A stretch of DNA of 64,000 nt, taken from an uncultured Prevotella sp. GTDB taxonomy: Bacteria > Bacteroidota > Bacteroidia > Bacteroidales > Bacteroidaceae. A program made the position numbers and the translations under genes. The stretch lies in contig CAMHAM010000016.1 in NCBI GenBank assembly GCA_946183415.1, forward strand, positions 1-64,000. Direction: 5' to 3'. Positions within the stretch are counted from its first letter, which is position 1. Every line of letters begins with the position of its first letter. The notes beneath the pieces are model-generated. The model made no database searches and was not told where the DNA came from. It saw nothing but the letters and a program-made list of their open reading frames with translations. This document shows positions 18,559-27,863 of this stretch, one piece after another.

Positions 18559-18566
18559 TACTTTTG
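18559..18566 (+). promoter_or_regulatory. -7 promoter box for the M20 hydrolase gene
   Basis: TACTTTTG followed by CAAC lies 38 bases before ATG 18605. The 210-base gap 18395-18604 holds this box and the divergent one at 18456-18463; nothing else was seen in it. Confidence 0.65.
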
Positions 18567-18604
18567 CAACTGAAAGCAATTGGCTAAAAAAATAATCAAT
18601 AACA

Positions 18605-19669
18605 ATGGAACAAAAGGATTATACCAACGATGCGGTGACGCTATTGAAAGAGCTGATAGCAATACCTTCGATCAGTCGTGATGAGACCAAGGCTGCAGAC
18701 AAACTGTCAGAGTACCTGAACAAATGGGACTTGCCTCACGGGCGTGAGGGTAACAACCTCTGGGTGGGATGCCCTGACTGGGACAACAACCGTCCGACGG
18801 TGATGCTCAATGCACACATTGACACCGTGAAGCCTGTGTCGTCATGGACACGCGATCCCTTCACACCAACACAGGAGGGCGACACCCTCTACGGTCTGGG
18901 TTCAAACGACTGTGGCGGTGGACTGGTAGCCCTGTTGCAGACTTATCGTATCATGCTGACCCGTCCCCGCAATTACAATATCCTATGGGTGGCCTCAGCC
19001 GAAGAGGAGGTATCGGGCGAGAATGGCTTCTCGCGCGTGCTTCAGCGTCTGCCAAATATAGCCGTAGCCATCGTGGGCGAGCCTACCGGCATGCAGCCTG
19101 CCATCGCAGAGAAGGGCCTGATGGTAATCGACGGCTATGCCTACGGCAAATCAGGACATGCCGCCAGAGAAGGAGGCATCAATGCCATCTACGAGGCTCT
19201 CGACGATCTCATCTGGTTGCGCGACTATAAATTCCGCAAGAACAGTCCTCTGCTGGGTCCCACGAAACTGACGGTGACCGTCATCGAAGGTGGCACACAG
19301 CATAATGTCATCCCCGACACGCTCCATTTTGTTATTGATGTACGCACGAACGAATTCTATCAGAACGAATACCTGTTTGAATTCCTCCGCAAGAAGATGA
19401 AGAAATGTAAACTACAAGCTCGTTCGTTCCGCCTGCACTCATCAAGTATCCCTGTAGACCATCCATTGGTCAGGAGGTGTGTTGAGCGTGGAATGCAACC
19501 CTTTGGTTCCCCCACCCTCAGCGATCAAGCTTTGATGCCTTTCCACTCGCTGAAACTGGGTCCGGGCGATTCGAACCGTTCACACTCTGCCGACGAGTTT
19601 ATCAGGATATCGGAGATTGAGCACGCCATCGACACTTACGTAGCTCTGCTAGAAGGTCTCACCTTATAA
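18605..19669 (+). CDS. M20 family metallohydrolase, probable N-acyl-ornithine deacetylase (ArgE-like)
   Basis: The 354-residue zinc hydrolase has the M20 core: LNAHIDTVKP (first metal His and Asp), GLGSNDCGGGLVALL (bridging Asp), ASAEEEVSGENG (catalytic Glu pair), IVGEPTGM, and a dimerisation lid with GKSGHAAREGG. A final metal His is in SNRSHSADEF. In Bacteroidota this subgroup is annotated as acetylornithine or succinylornithine deacetylase, but DapE and aminoacylase relatives share these motifs. The gene is monocistronic, with its own -7 box and a strong terminator directly after it. No other arg gene is nearby, so the substrate is inferred from family only. Confidence 0.88.
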   Translation: MEQKDYTNDAVTLLKELIAIPSISRDETKAADKLSEYLNKWDLPHGREGNNLWVGCPDWDNNRPTVMLNAHIDTVKPVSSWTRDPFTPTQEGDTLYGLGSNDCGGGLVALLQTYRIMLTRPRNYNILWVASAEEEVSGENGFSRVLQRLPNIAVAIVGEPTGMQPAIAEKGLMVIDGYAYGKSGHAAREGGINAIYEALDDLIWLRDYKFRKNSPLLGPTKLTVTVIEGGTQHNVIPDTLHFVIDVRTNEFYQNEYLFEFLRKKMKKCKLQARSFRLHSSSIPVDHPLVRRCVERGMQPFGSPTLSDQALMPFHSLKLGPGDSNRSHSADEFIRISEIEHAIDTYVALLEGLTL

Positions 19670-19680
19670 ATAATATATAT

Positions 19681-19722
19681 AACAATGAAGGCATCCGATT
19701 GTGGATGCCTTCATTGTTTTTA
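19681..19722. terminator. Bidirectional intrinsic terminator
   Basis: A perfect 16-bp stem, AACAATGAAGGCATCC with its complement, closes a 6-base loop (GATTGT) between the converging M20 gene and the EnvC-like gene. It is followed by TTTTA on plus; the opposite strand is A-rich before and T-containing after the stem, so it can serve both genes. Confidence 0.85.
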
Positions 19723-21438
19723 TCTTGAGAGCCAAGCTTCAGGATTCAACAGGGCATTTCCTTTTCGCAGCTGGAACTGCATGACACCCTCTGTGCCCAG
19801 ACGGCCGAGCGTCTGACGAGCACTCACTTTCTGTCCTCGGCTAACACTGACGGAAGCCAAGTCGCAGTACACGGAAAGATAGCTGCCATGACGCACGATG
19901 ATCACCGTTGTACCCGAATAGCTGAACACAGCACTTACCTCACCGTCGAAGATACAGCGAACGGTAGCGCCGGGCTGTCCCTTGATATCGATGCCCTTCT
20001 TGTCGAGGGTTACGTGACCTTTCACGTCTGTAACAGTGTTTGTACCAAAGCGGTTCATGATACGATAGCTGCCAGTGACAGGGAAGGGAAGGCGCCCACG
20101 GTTGCTCTCGAAGTTGCCGCTCAACTGACGGTCTACCGTCGAAACGGCATACTCCGTCTTCGACATGCTAGCACGCTTCTTAGCCTCGGCTTCAAGTCTG
20201 CGCTTCTCAGCAGCCTCACGCTTTTTAGCCTCAGCCAGTTCCTTCTTGCGCGCCTCGGCATCAGCCTTAGCCCTACGCTCTGCCTCCAGTCGTGCCTGTT
20301 CAGCCTCACGGGCTGCGCGCTCTGCAGCAGCCTTGGCCTCAGCATTCTTCTTCGCAGCAGCGGCCCTGGCTTCGGCCTTGGCTTTCTCTTCCTTAGCCTT
20401 TGCCTCAGCAATCCTACGGGCATTCTCTCGGGCAGCAGCCTCGGCAGCAGCCTTCTTTCTCGCCAGTTCCTCGGCACGCTTCTTAGCAGCAGCCTCCTCA
20501 GCAGCCTTACGACGGGCTTCCTCTTCAGCAGCCTTGCGACGAGCCTCTTCGGCAGCCTTACGCTTGGCCTCTGCCTCAGCACGCGCCTTGGCACGGGCAA
20601 TCTCCTCGGCGATAAGCTTATCGATGCGGGCATTCAGTTCTGCGTCGCGCTTCTTCTGCTTATCAATAATGCCCTGGATGGTCTTCTGCTGTTTCTGCAA
20701 CGAGGAAACCACCTTCTGCTGTTCCACCTGCTTATCCTCAAGCTGGCGGCGCTCCTTCTCACCTCGGGTGAGCAGGGTATCTTTCCTATATTTGGAGTCA
20801 GTGAGTTCGTTGAAGGCTTCTTGCACCTGTCCTTGCATCGATTTCACTGCCTCGCCCTGAGTCTGCTGGTACGCAGCATACTCACGCATAAACCTCAATC
20901 GACGGTACATCTGTGAGAAGTTCTTCGCACTGAAGACGAACATCAGTTGACTCTGGATATTCCTATGCCCATGCATATAACGCATCGACTTGATATAGCG
21001 CTGCTTGCGCTCTTCGAGTTCACGGTCGAGCACTTTCATCTGCGCCTCGAGCATCTGGATATTACTCTCCAGACGGGAAATGTCCAGACGGATATTGTCA
21101 ATAGACTTGCGCTTGTCGGCTATCTCATTGTTGATCACCAAAAGGTTCTCCAGACGTTTCTTGACGTTCTGCTCGTTGGCTCTCAACCGTCGTTCCTGCT
21201 CCTGAATCTGCCTGCGCACCTGCTGTTGCTCCTGCTTGAGACCCTTTACGGTCACCTGCGACTTCTTCTGGGCAGTACCGCTTTTCTTCTGCGCAGACCT
21301 CCTCTTCGCAGACGTCTTTCTGTTCTGCGAAGATTTAGTGGTGGCTGTCTTGCGCTGAGCCGACGTTTTCTTTGTCGTCTGGGCAGGGACAGCCGCCACT
21401 AAAAATGCTAAAAGAAAAAGGACGAATAGTCTCTTCAC
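19720..21438 (-). CDS. EnvC-like murein hydrolase activator with degenerate M23 (LytM) domain
   Basis: The 572-residue protein starts at a GTG, has a signal peptide (LFVLFLLAFLVAAVPAQ), a Lys/Ser/Thr-rich stretch, a long coiled coil (residues ~60-260), an Ala/Lys/Glu-rich low-complexity helix (~270-430; repeated AAEEARRKAAEE), and a C-terminal LytM domain (~455-572). The catalytic M23 residues are lost: the first motif reads KKGIDIKGQ instead of HxGID, and the HLHFE motif reads VMQFQLR. EnvC and NlpD proteins with such dead domains activate cell-wall amidases during division, and this one is likely similar. It is last in the dut-TPR-DUF4292-envC operon, 19 bases after DUF4292. Confidence 0.92.
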   Translation of the reverse strand: MKRLFVLFLLAFLVAAVPAQTTKKTSAQRKTATTKSSQNRKTSAKRRSAQKKSGTAQKKSQVTVKGLKQEQQQVRRQIQEQERRLRANEQNVKKRLENLLVINNEIADKRKSIDNIRLDISRLESNIQMLEAQMKVLDRELEERKQRYIKSMRYMHGHRNIQSQLMFVFSAKNFSQMYRRLRFMREYAAYQQTQGEAVKSMQGQVQEAFNELTDSKYRKDTLLTRGEKERRQLEDKQVEQQKVVSSLQKQQKTIQGIIDKQKKRDAELNARIDKLIAEEIARAKARAEAEAKRKAAEEARRKAAEEEARRKAAEEAAAKKRAEELARKKAAAEAAARENARRIAEAKAKEEKAKAEARAAAAKKNAEAKAAAERAAREAEQARLEAERRAKADAEARKKELAEAKKREAAEKRRLEAEAKKRASMSKTEYAVSTVDRQLSGNFESNRGRLPFPVTGSYRIMNRFGTNTVTDVKGHVTLDKKGIDIKGQPGATVRCIFDGEVSAVFSYSGTTVIIVRHGSYLSVYCDLASVSVSRGQKVSARQTLGRLGTEGVMQFQLRKGNALLNPEAWLSR

Positions 21439-21457
21439 TTGTTACTTCTGAATTGTA

Positions 21458-22363
21458 TTAGAGTGCCATGAATCGGCGGAGAATCTCGTCGACAGTCACC
21501 TCACGGTACTTGTTGGATATCTCTGTGCGTGTCTCCCACTCTGATTCATTACCAATATAATTAAGGGTCATACCCAACTTCACTTCCTTCTTGGGGGTGG
21601 TCAGTGTGATGCTGTGCTTCTTGGGGAACAAGGTCTTGCCTACAAGGTCGAAGTCGTTGTAGTCCCAGTTCAACTGAGTATTACCGTTGAAACGATCTTT
21701 ATAGAGCACATTGGCCATACGGATCAAAGCCGTCTGCTTACTTGCCAGCCAGCTGTAATCCATCTTTCCCTCCTCGCGACTGATAATCATGTCATCACCG
21801 CTCTCAAGGATGGAATAGTTGCCAAAGTCCTCTTTTGCAGGCAGAGTCTCCTCCTTCTTTTTCTTGTCTTTCTTATCCTTGTCGTCTGCCTCTGACTTAG
21901 CACTCACCTGATTCGGACGGAAGAGCTCGTTCCAGAAGAGGGCCTGCAGCGTATTGAAGTTCAGGCCACTGTTACGCAGGAAGTCCACCGAGATATATGG
22001 TGCCTTCAGATACTGTTTGTTGATACGGTCCATGATGAGCACATACTCCTTGGTAAGTTCGATGCGGCCTGCCTCCACAAAGCCAAAGGCCATGAGCTGT
22101 AGACGGATCACATCGTCACGTTTCATCTTCAGATTACCTGTAAGCGTCAACTTCTGCGGGCCCACCTCTACTGAGAACTTAACTTTCGAGGTGATAAACT
22201 TAGCAGTCTGTGCATTACCCTGCACATGCTCGATGAAATTCGCTTTCTCAATCGAGCCCTGATTGGTAGTTTGGGGCTGAACGGCTTTCTTCTTTGAACC
22301 ACAAGATGCAAGCACTAATGGCAAAGCCAAAACGGCAAATCTTAAAAAACTTGATAATTTCAT
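21458..22363 (-). CDS. DUF4292 lipoprotein
   Basis: The 301-residue protein has a lipobox (LPLVLASCGSKKK) and the DUF4292 layout: ITSKVKFSVEVGPQKLTLTGNLKMKRDDVIRLQLMAFG-type strands, then RIELTKEYVLIMDRINKQY and a C-terminal strand-rich half. The fold is thought to be LolA/LolB-like, so carriage or sensing of a lipid at the envelope is possible. A short Lys/Asp-rich insert (DDKDKKDKKKKEE) interrupts the middle. Its start overlaps the stop of the TPR gene (ATGA), and the TPR-DUF4292-EnvC order is common in Bacteroidota, which suggests an envelope or cell-division role. Confidence 0.88.
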   Translation of the reverse strand: MKLSSFLRFAVLALPLVLASCGSKKKAVQPQTTNQGSIEKANFIEHVQGNAQTAKFITSKVKFSVEVGPQKLTLTGNLKMKRDDVIRLQLMAFGFVEAGRIELTKEYVLIMDRINKQYLKAPYISVDFLRNSGLNFNTLQALFWNELFRPNQVSAKSEADDKDKKDKKKKEETLPAKEDFGNYSILESGDDMIISREEGKMDYSWLASKQTALIRMANVLYKDRFNGNTQLNWDYNDFDLVGKTLFPKKHSITLTTPKKEVKLGMTLNYIGNESEWETRTEISNKYREVTVDEILRRFMAL

Positions 22364-24015
22364 TCTTTTTTATTTTTTAGTTTTATTTTCTCTGCATGCT
22401 CCAGAATCACGGTGTTGTCCTGTGTCTCATCCATATTCTGAACGGCTTGTTCGATATAAATCTGCGCCTCGGCATAACGCCCTTCCATATAGAGGATCCA
22501 CGCATAGGTGTCAAGGTAAGTCGAATTCTTCGGTTCGGCCTTGATGGTCTTGAAACTCATCTCCTCGGCCTTTGACAGTCTTTCGCCACGCTCACTGAGA
22601 TAATAGGCATAGTTGTTCAGGCAACCCACATTGTCGTCTTTCCACACCAGACAGGAGTCGTAGGCAGCAAAAGCCTCCTCGGCCAGTCCTTTCTGGTGGA
22701 GGATATCACCCATCACGGCATAGAAGTCGGATACGATGATCGGATCGCTGTCCTCCTTGATGACCCCAATGCCATTCTTGAAGGCTGAAAGGGCAGCATC
22801 CAGACTGTCACGCTTGAAGTAGGCGATACCTTGGTAATAATAGAACGCCATATCGTCGGGCGAGTACTGGCGAGCATCCTGACAAAGAGCAATCACACGA
22901 TCCATATCATCGCTCTCCCAGGCATAGCCCAACAGCTGCAGGCGCGCAGCGGCATTATCGGGTGCAATCTCCAGGATTTTCATCAGCACCTGTGAGATGC
23001 TGTCCTTCGGCATCTTCTTCGCGTTCATATACGAAGCACAGAGTAGTGCCATGCTCTCGTCGCCTTGCGGCTGTGCAAGCATTCTCCGAAACAGTCCCAG
23101 CACTTTCGTACTATCGCCACCAGCCTGTTCACTGGCTGCAATCTCCTGTCGCAGCAGGTGTATCTTCTCTTCGGTTGTCGAGTTGCGATTCATCAGCACG
23201 CGCTCCGTCAGTGAATCTGCCTCCACTTGATGGTCCATAGCCTGATGATAGGTGCGCAGCGACATCAGCACGCGGTTATTGTCGGGCTCTGCCGCCAGGA
23301 TGCCATCATACACTTTGAGGGCCTTCTTCACCTGACCGTTCATCATCAGCGCCTCTCCGTACATCGCTTGGTAGTTCAGATCGTTGGGAAACTGCTGCGC
23401 CAGTGCCTTCATCTCGGCAATGGCCGCTTTTTTGTTGCCCATACGGTTGTAGATCTCACTCTTCGCCATCGAGATACGTTCGTTCTTGCCGTCGATTTTC
23501 TCAATCCTATTCAGCACACTGATGGCTTGATCGAAGTCCTCAACCTGCTGATATAGTTGGAAAAGCATCTCGAGCATATCCTCACGATCCTTGTTACGCT
23601 CGTAGATTCCCTCTACCACAGGGATAGCTGCTGCGTAGTCCTGCTGACTGATATAGAGCTGTGCCAAGGTTTCCATATAGGTCATGTTCTCTGGCGCGAT
23701 GGCGGCAGCTTTCTGAATGCAGGCCTGCGATTTCTCCTGATCTTTCAGTGCATTGTAATATTGCGCCAGAAAATACCAAGCCTCAGCAGCCTCAGGATTC
23801 AGTTCCACACAGTGGCGCAAGAGGTCGAAGGCGGCATCGTTGTTACCTTTCTGCCGCTGCATCATCGCCTCAAGGAAGAAATGATCGTAAGTTCGGTTGG
23901 TAGTTGATGGTTCATCGTTGATAGATGATATGTCCTGCGCGCCAACTTGTCCGACACAAGCCAGCAACAGCAACACCACCAAAACCAATTTCATTCTTTT
24001 CGTCCAAATAATCAT
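22360..24015 (-). CDS. Secreted tetratricopeptide-repeat protein
   Basis: About 551 residues with a signal peptide (VLVVLLLLACVGQVGAQ) followed by at least twelve TPR-like helical pairs across the length (for example AAEAWYFLAQYYNALKDQEK, MAFYYYQGIAYFKRDSLDAA, YLDTYAWILYMEGRYAEAQ). TPR proteins act as assembly or binding scaffolds; this one would face the periplasm. ATG 24015 and ATG 23994 are both possible; the later one gives a more compact signal peptide. It follows dut by 26 bases, a gap filled with TAAACTATAAACTCTAAAC-type units, and overlaps DUF4292 by four bases. Confidence 0.9.
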   Translation of the reverse strand: MIIWTKRMKLVLVVLLLLACVGQVGAQDISSINDEPSTTNRTYDHFFLEAMMQRQKGNNDAAFDLLRHCVELNPEAAEAWYFLAQYYNALKDQEKSQACIQKAAAIAPENMTYMETLAQLYISQQDYAAAIPVVEGIYERNKDREDMLEMLFQLYQQVEDFDQAISVLNRIEKIDGKNERISMAKSEIYNRMGNKKAAIAEMKALAQQFPNDLNYQAMYGEALMMNGQVKKALKVYDGILAAEPDNNRVLMSLRTYHQAMDHQVEADSLTERVLMNRNSTTEEKIHLLRQEIAASEQAGGDSTKVLGLFRRMLAQPQGDESMALLCASYMNAKKMPKDSISQVLMKILEIAPDNAAARLQLLGYAWESDDMDRVIALCQDARQYSPDDMAFYYYQGIAYFKRDSLDAALSAFKNGIGVIKEDSDPIIVSDFYAVMGDILHQKGLAEEAFAAYDSCLVWKDDNVGCLNNYAYYLSERGERLSKAEEMSFKTIKAEPKNSTYLDTYAWILYMEGRYAEAQIYIEQAVQNMDETQDNTVILEHAEKIKLKNKKE

Positions 24016-24041
24016 CTATACTATAAACTCTAAACCATAAA
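24016..24041 (-). repeat. TAAACTNT-class spacer array before the TPR gene
   Basis: The complete dut-TPR gap on the plus strand reads as imperfect 8-9-base units (ACTATAAACTCTAAACCATAAAC). The same class lies before the FKBP gene (55407-55443), the M15 gene (56958-56985) and at 61362-61421. Confidence 0.55.
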
Positions 24042-24479
24042 CTATTTCGTCCCTGTGTGACCGTAACCACCCTCGCCACGCTCCGTCTCATCAAGCACCT
24101 CTACGAGATCAAAATCTGCCTGTTCGTGACGTGCAATCACCATCTGTGCTATGCGCTCGCCATCTTCCACGACGAAATCATCCTGTGACAGATTGATGAG
24201 CACCACACCTATTTCACCGCGATAGTCGGCATCGATAGTGCCAGGTGTATTCAGCACCGTGATTCCTTTTTTCAGAGCCAGTCCACTACGGGGTCTTACC
24301 TGCGCTTCATAGCCTGCAGGCAGCGCAATATGGAGTCCCGTTGGAATCAGTCTGCGCTCCAAAGGTTTGAGGGTGATGGGGGCATCGATATTCGCTCTCA
24401 GATCCATGCCAGCACTGAGTGCCGTAGCATACTGCGGCAGCGGCTGATGGCCTTTATTGACTACTTTTATCTTTAACAT
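24042..24479 (-). CDS. dut: dUTP diphosphatase
   Basis: Trimeric dUTPase of 145 residues, normal length. It hydrolyses dUTP to dUMP, keeping uracil out of DNA and feeding dTMP synthesis. All five motifs are present: AGMDLRAN (1), RSGLALKKG (2), [20 protein letters not shown] (3), GERIAQMV (4) and the flexible C-terminal [12 protein letters not shown] (5). It is divergent from dgt, and the two promoter boxes lie within 80 bases of each other. Confidence 0.98.
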   Translation of the reverse strand: MLKIKVVNKGHQPLPQYATALSAGMDLRANIDAPITLKPLERRLIPTGLHIALPAGYEAQVRPRSGLALKKGITVLNTPGTIDADYRGEIGVVLINLSQDDFVVEDGERIAQMVIARHEQADFDLVEVLDETERGEGGYGHTGTK

Positions 24480-24507
24480 GCTTTAAAATTTCATTTTAAT
24501 CAATGTG

Positions 24508-24515
24508 CAAAAGTA
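24508..24515 (-). promoter_or_regulatory. -7 promoter box for the dut operon
   Basis: Minus strand TACTTTTG followed by CACATTG, 28 bases before the dut start at 24479. Confidence 0.65.
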
Positions 24516-24577
24516 CTCTTTTTTTCCTAATCAACAAAATTTTTCCCTAAATTTGTGTCATCATGGCCGAAATTTTG

Positions 24578-24585
24578 TATCTTTG
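24578..24585 (+). promoter_or_regulatory. -7 promoter box for dgt, giving a near-leaderless transcript
   Basis: TATCTTTG followed by CACC; only nine bases separate the box from ATG 24595. With the usual start of transcription about 5-7 bases after the box, the mRNA leader would be 0-4 bases. Confidence 0.7.
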
Positions 24586-24594
24586 CACCTTAGT

Positions 24595-25935
24595 ATGATG
24601 AATTGGCAACAACTGATATCCAACAAACGACTGGGACAAGAGCACCGTCACCCAGAGCGTCACGACGATCGTACAGAGTTCAAACGCGACTACGACCGTC
24701 TCATCTTTTCAGCCCCTTTCCGCCGACTGCAGAACAAGACGCAGGTCTTCCCTCTGCCAGGCAGTATCTTCGTTCATAATCGTCTGACCCACTCCCTTGA
24801 AGTAGCCAGTGTCGGCATGTCATTGGGCAACGATGTGGCGCAAAAGCTCATTTCGCGCCATCCTGAGTTGAAGGACACTCTATTTCAGGAAATCGGACAG
24901 ATTGTTGCCACCGCTTGCCTGGCTCATGACTTGGGCAATCCCCCTTTCGGCCACAGCGGCGAGAAAGCCATCCAGTCTTACTTCCTCGAAGGTCCCGGTA
25001 GCGACCTGCAACGTGAGGTCAATCCCATATTCTGGACGGATATTACCCATTTTGAAGGCAACGCCAATGCTTTCCGCTTACTGACGCACCAGTTCAAGGG
25101 TCGTCGCCCTGGTGGATTTGTCATGACTTATTCCACTCTTGCCAGTATTGTCAAGTACCCCTACTCCTCTTCTGCCGCAGGTAAGAAAGGCAAATTTGGA
25201 TTCTTCGATTCCGAGAAAGACGATTACCGCCGCATCGCCAAAGAATTAGGCATTATCTGCAAATCCGAGGTTGGCGAGCCCCTCAAATATGCCCGCCATC
25301 CCCTCGTCTATCTTGTTGAGGCTGCCGATGATATCTGCTATGAGATCATGGATTTGGAGGATGCCCACAAACTTAAAATAATTTCATTCGACGAGACCAT
25401 GCGGTTGATGCTCGATTTCTTCGACGAGGACACTCAGCAGCATATACAGAACCGTATCGTAGAGGAGGGACTGACGGATAACAATGAGAAGATTGTCTAT
25501 CTGCGTGCCTGTGTCATCGGCAAACTCGAGAATGAGTGTGTGAAGGTATTCATCGAACACGAGGACGAGATACTCAGCGGCACCTTCGAGGGAAGTCTCA
25601 TCGACCATATCAGCACCACTCAGAGCGAGGCTTACAACCGCTGTTGCAACCTGTCTGTAAAGCGCATCTACAAGAGCAAGCCCGTGCTCGATGTAGAACT
25701 CTCTGGTTATAAGATCATGGAGACCCTGCTACATCAGTTTATCCAGGCAGCAGTCCACCCTGAGCGATTCTACAGCAAGCATCTCATCAGTCGCGTCTCA
25801 GGCCAGTACGAGATTGATGCGCCTGACCTCGAGACCCGCATCATGGCCATTATCGACTACATCAGCGGCATGACCGACGTCTACGCCCTCGATGTCTATC
25901 AGAAAATCAACGGTATTTCACTGCCGATAGTGTGA
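24595..25935 (+). CDS. dgt: dGTP triphosphohydrolase (dGTPase)
   Basis: HD-domain enzyme that converts dGTP to deoxyguanosine and triphosphate. Motifs are FSAPFRRLQNKTQVF, HNRLTHSLEVASVG (first His), CLAHDLGNPPFGHSGEKAI (the HD pair) and LVYLVEAADDICYEIMDLED (last metal Asp). With the ATG at 24595 the protein is about 446 residues, near the usual Bacteroidota length. An in-frame extension to 24505 would include the promoter box and is rejected; ATG 24598 is equally possible. Divergent from dut, so two dNTP-pool enzymes share one intergenic control region. The next gene, bcp, starts 29 bases downstream and may be co-transcribed. Confidence 0.95.
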   Translation: MMNWQQLISNKRLGQEHRHPERHDDRTEFKRDYDRLIFSAPFRRLQNKTQVFPLPGSIFVHNRLTHSLEVASVGMSLGNDVAQKLISRHPELKDTLFQEIGQIVATACLAHDLGNPPFGHSGEKAIQSYFLEGPGSDLQREVNPIFWTDITHFEGNANAFRLLTHQFKGRRPGGFVMTYSTLASIVKYPYSSSAAGKKGKFGFFDSEKDDYRRIAKELGIICKSEVGEPLKYARHPLVYLVEAADDICYEIMDLEDAHKLKIISFDETMRLMLDFFDEDTQQHIQNRIVEEGLTDNNEKIVYLRACVIGKLENECVKVFIEHEDEILSGTFEGSLIDHISTTQSEAYNRCCNLSVKRIYKSKPVLDVELSGYKIMETLLHQFIQAAVHPERFYSKHLISRVSGQYEIDAPDLETRIMAIIDYISGMTDVYALDVYQKINGISLPIV

Positions 25936-25964
25936 TGTAACATTTTTCAAATAACGACAACAAT

Positions 25965-26417
25965 ATGAACATTGGAGACAAAGCACCCGAGATTCTGGGC
26001 AAGGACGAACAGGGACGGGACATCCGTCTGAGTGATTATCGTGGACGCAAGCTGGTGCTGTATTTCTACCCGAAGGACAATACCAGCGGCTGCACCAGCG
26101 AGGCCTGTAGCCTGCGCGACCACTACGAGACGCTACAAGCACAGGGCTACGAAGTGGTGGGTGTGAGCAAGGACACCGCCGCATCGCACCAGAAATTCAA
26201 GGAGAAGCACCAGTTGCCCTTCCCACTGATTGCCGACGTGGACAAGACACTCATGGAAGCGATGGGTGCCTGGGGCGAGAAGTCGATGTACGGCAAGAAA
26301 GTGATGGGCACCATCCGCACCACCTTCGTTATCAACGAGGAAGGCATCATCGAACAGATTCTGCAGGGCAAACAGATCAAGACCAAGGAGCACGCAGGAC
26401 AGATCCTGGCGTTATAG
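25965..26417 (+). CDS. bcp: Thioredoxin-dependent thiol peroxidase (Bcp/PrxQ)
   Basis: A 150-residue atypical two-cysteine peroxiredoxin of the Bcp group that reduces hydrogen peroxide and organic peroxides with thioredoxin. The peroxidatic Cys43 and resolving Cys48 are in YPKDNTSGCTSEACSLRD, the spacing typical of Bcp. Other conserved blocks are VVGVSKDTAASHQKF, FPLIADVDK and GTIRTTFVINEEG. It follows dgt by 29 bases and has no clear promoter of its own. Confidence 0.96.
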   Translation: MNIGDKAPEILGKDEQGRDIRLSDYRGRKLVLYFYPKDNTSGCTSEACSLRDHYETLQAQGYEVVGVSKDTAASHQKFKEKHQLPFPLIADVDKTLMEAMGAWGEKSMYGKKVMGTIRTTFVINEEGIIEQILQGKQIKTKEHAGQILAL

Positions 26418-26486
26418 AGCACGACGAAACATCAGCCTTTTTTCTTTTTTCCATGCAAGATTCACAATTGTTTCACGAAAAAGTAG

Positions 26487-26494
26487 TATCTTTG
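26487..26494 (+). promoter_or_regulatory. -33/-7 promoter for miaB and the downstream exporter/transferase operon
   Basis: TATCTTTG followed by CAGC, with TTG at 26468-26470 as the -33 element. The box ends eight bases before ATG 26503, so the leader would be very short. No other promoter was seen before the S8 peptidase gene, so it may drive 26503-37262. Confidence 0.7.
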
Positions 26495-26502
26495 CAGCCG
26501 AA

Positions 26503-27846
26503 ATGAAGAAACTTTATATCGAAACGTATGGCTGCCAGATGAATGTGGCAGACTCTGAGGTGGTGGCATCTGTGATGCAGATGGCCGGCTATGAGACCAC
26601 CGAGAAGCTGGAGGAGGCAGACGCCGTCTTTCTCAATACCTGTTCGGTGAGGGACAATGCCGAGCAGAAGATCTACCACCGTTTGGAGGCTCTCGATGCA
26701 GAGCGCAGGAAGCGGCTGAAAGCTGATGCCACGCAGGCACCGCTGATCATCGGGCTCCTGGGCTGTATGGCAGAGCGTGCACAGCAGGATCTGCTGGAAA
26801 ACCACTACTGCGACCTCGTGGCAGGACCCGATGCCTATCTGTCGCTACCCGATCTGATAGCACAAGCGGAAACTGGGCACAAAGCGATGAACATTGAACT
26901 CTCGACGACAGAGACCTATAAGGACGTGGTACCCCAGCGTATAGGCTTGGGTCATAAGATTGGGGGATTCGTGAGCATCATGCGAGGCTGCAACAACTTC
27001 TGCCACTACTGTATCGTACCCTATACCAGAGGGCGCGAGCGCAGTCGTGATGTAGAGAGCATTTTGCGCGAAGTGCGCGACCTGAGAGACAAGGGATATA
27101 AGGAGGTCACCCTGCTGGGACAGAACGTGAACTCGTATTCATGGAATGAGAATACCATTCTTTTTCCTGCTCTTCTTCGCCGCGTGGCAGAGGAAGTACC
27201 AGAGATGCGCGTGCGATTCACCACGAGCCATCCCAAGGACATGAGCGACGAGACACTGCGAGTGATTGCCGACATGCCCAACGTATGTAAGCATATCCAT
27301 CTGCCCGTGCAGAGCGGCAGCGACAAGATACTGAAACTGATGAATCGCAAGTACACACGTGAATGGTATCTGGACCGTGTGGCTGCTATCCGTAGGATTA
27401 TTCCTGACTGCGGACTCTCGACAGACATCTTCGTGGGCTACCACGACGAGACGGAGGAGGATCACCAGATGAGTCTCGACCTGATGCGCGAGGTAAGCTA
27501 CGACTCTGCGTTTATGTTCAAGTACTCTGAGCGCCCAGGCACCTACGCTTCGAAGCATCTGCCCGATAATGTGCCTGAGGAGGAGAAGATCCGTCGTCTG
27601 AATGAGCTCATCGCTCTCCAGACAGAGATCAGTGCCATTCAAAACAAGAAAGACGAGGGGAAAGAGTTCGATGTGCTCGTAGAAGGATTCTCAAAACGTA
27701 GCCGAGAACAGCTCTGCGGACGCACGGAGCAGAACAAGATGGTGGTCTTCGACAAGGGTAGCCATCATATCGGCGAGACAGTCCGCGTCCGTATCACGGG
27801 TTCTACCAGTGCCACATTGCTGGGCGAGGGCATTGTCAAAGCGTGA
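26503..27846 (+). CDS. miaB: tRNA-2-methylthio-N6-dimethylallyladenosine synthase MiaB
   Basis: Radical-SAM methylthiotransferase that adds the 2-methylthio group to i6A37 of tRNAs reading UNN codons. The 447 residues carry the N-terminal UPF0004 cluster cysteines (ETYGCQMN, NTCSVRDNAE, LLGCMAER), the radical-SAM motif RGCNNFCHYCIVPYTRGRE, and a C-terminal TRAM domain ending in GSTSATLLGEGIV. The wording NTCSVRDNAE and GRERSR places it with MiaB rather than RimO or MtaB. The ABC exporter starts 17 bases downstream. Confidence 0.97.
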   Translation: MKKLYIETYGCQMNVADSEVVASVMQMAGYETTEKLEEADAVFLNTCSVRDNAEQKIYHRLEALDAERRKRLKADATQAPLIIGLLGCMAERAQQDLLENHYCDLVAGPDAYLSLPDLIAQAETGHKAMNIELSTTETYKDVVPQRIGLGHKIGGFVSIMRGCNNFCHYCIVPYTRGRERSRDVESILREVRDLRDKGYKEVTLLGQNVNSYSWNENTILFPALLRRVAEEVPEMRVRFTTSHPKDMSDETLRVIADMPNVCKHIHLPVQSGSDKILKLMNRKYTREWYLDRVAAIRRIIPDCGLSTDIFVGYHDETEEDHQMSLDLMREVSYDSAFMFKYSERPGTYASKHLPDNVPEEEKIRRLNELIALQTEISAIQNKKDEGKEFDVLVEGFSKRSREQLCGRTEQNKMVVFDKGSHHIGETVRVRITGSTSATLLGEGIVKA

Positions 27847-27863
27847 AATAGCCAAATTGTGAA

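Noticed and set aside
19888..20916. Long open frames on plus opposite the EnvC-like gene
   Set aside because: They are antisense to the Ala/Lys/Glu-rich helix region, where composition keeps other frames open; no family motif.
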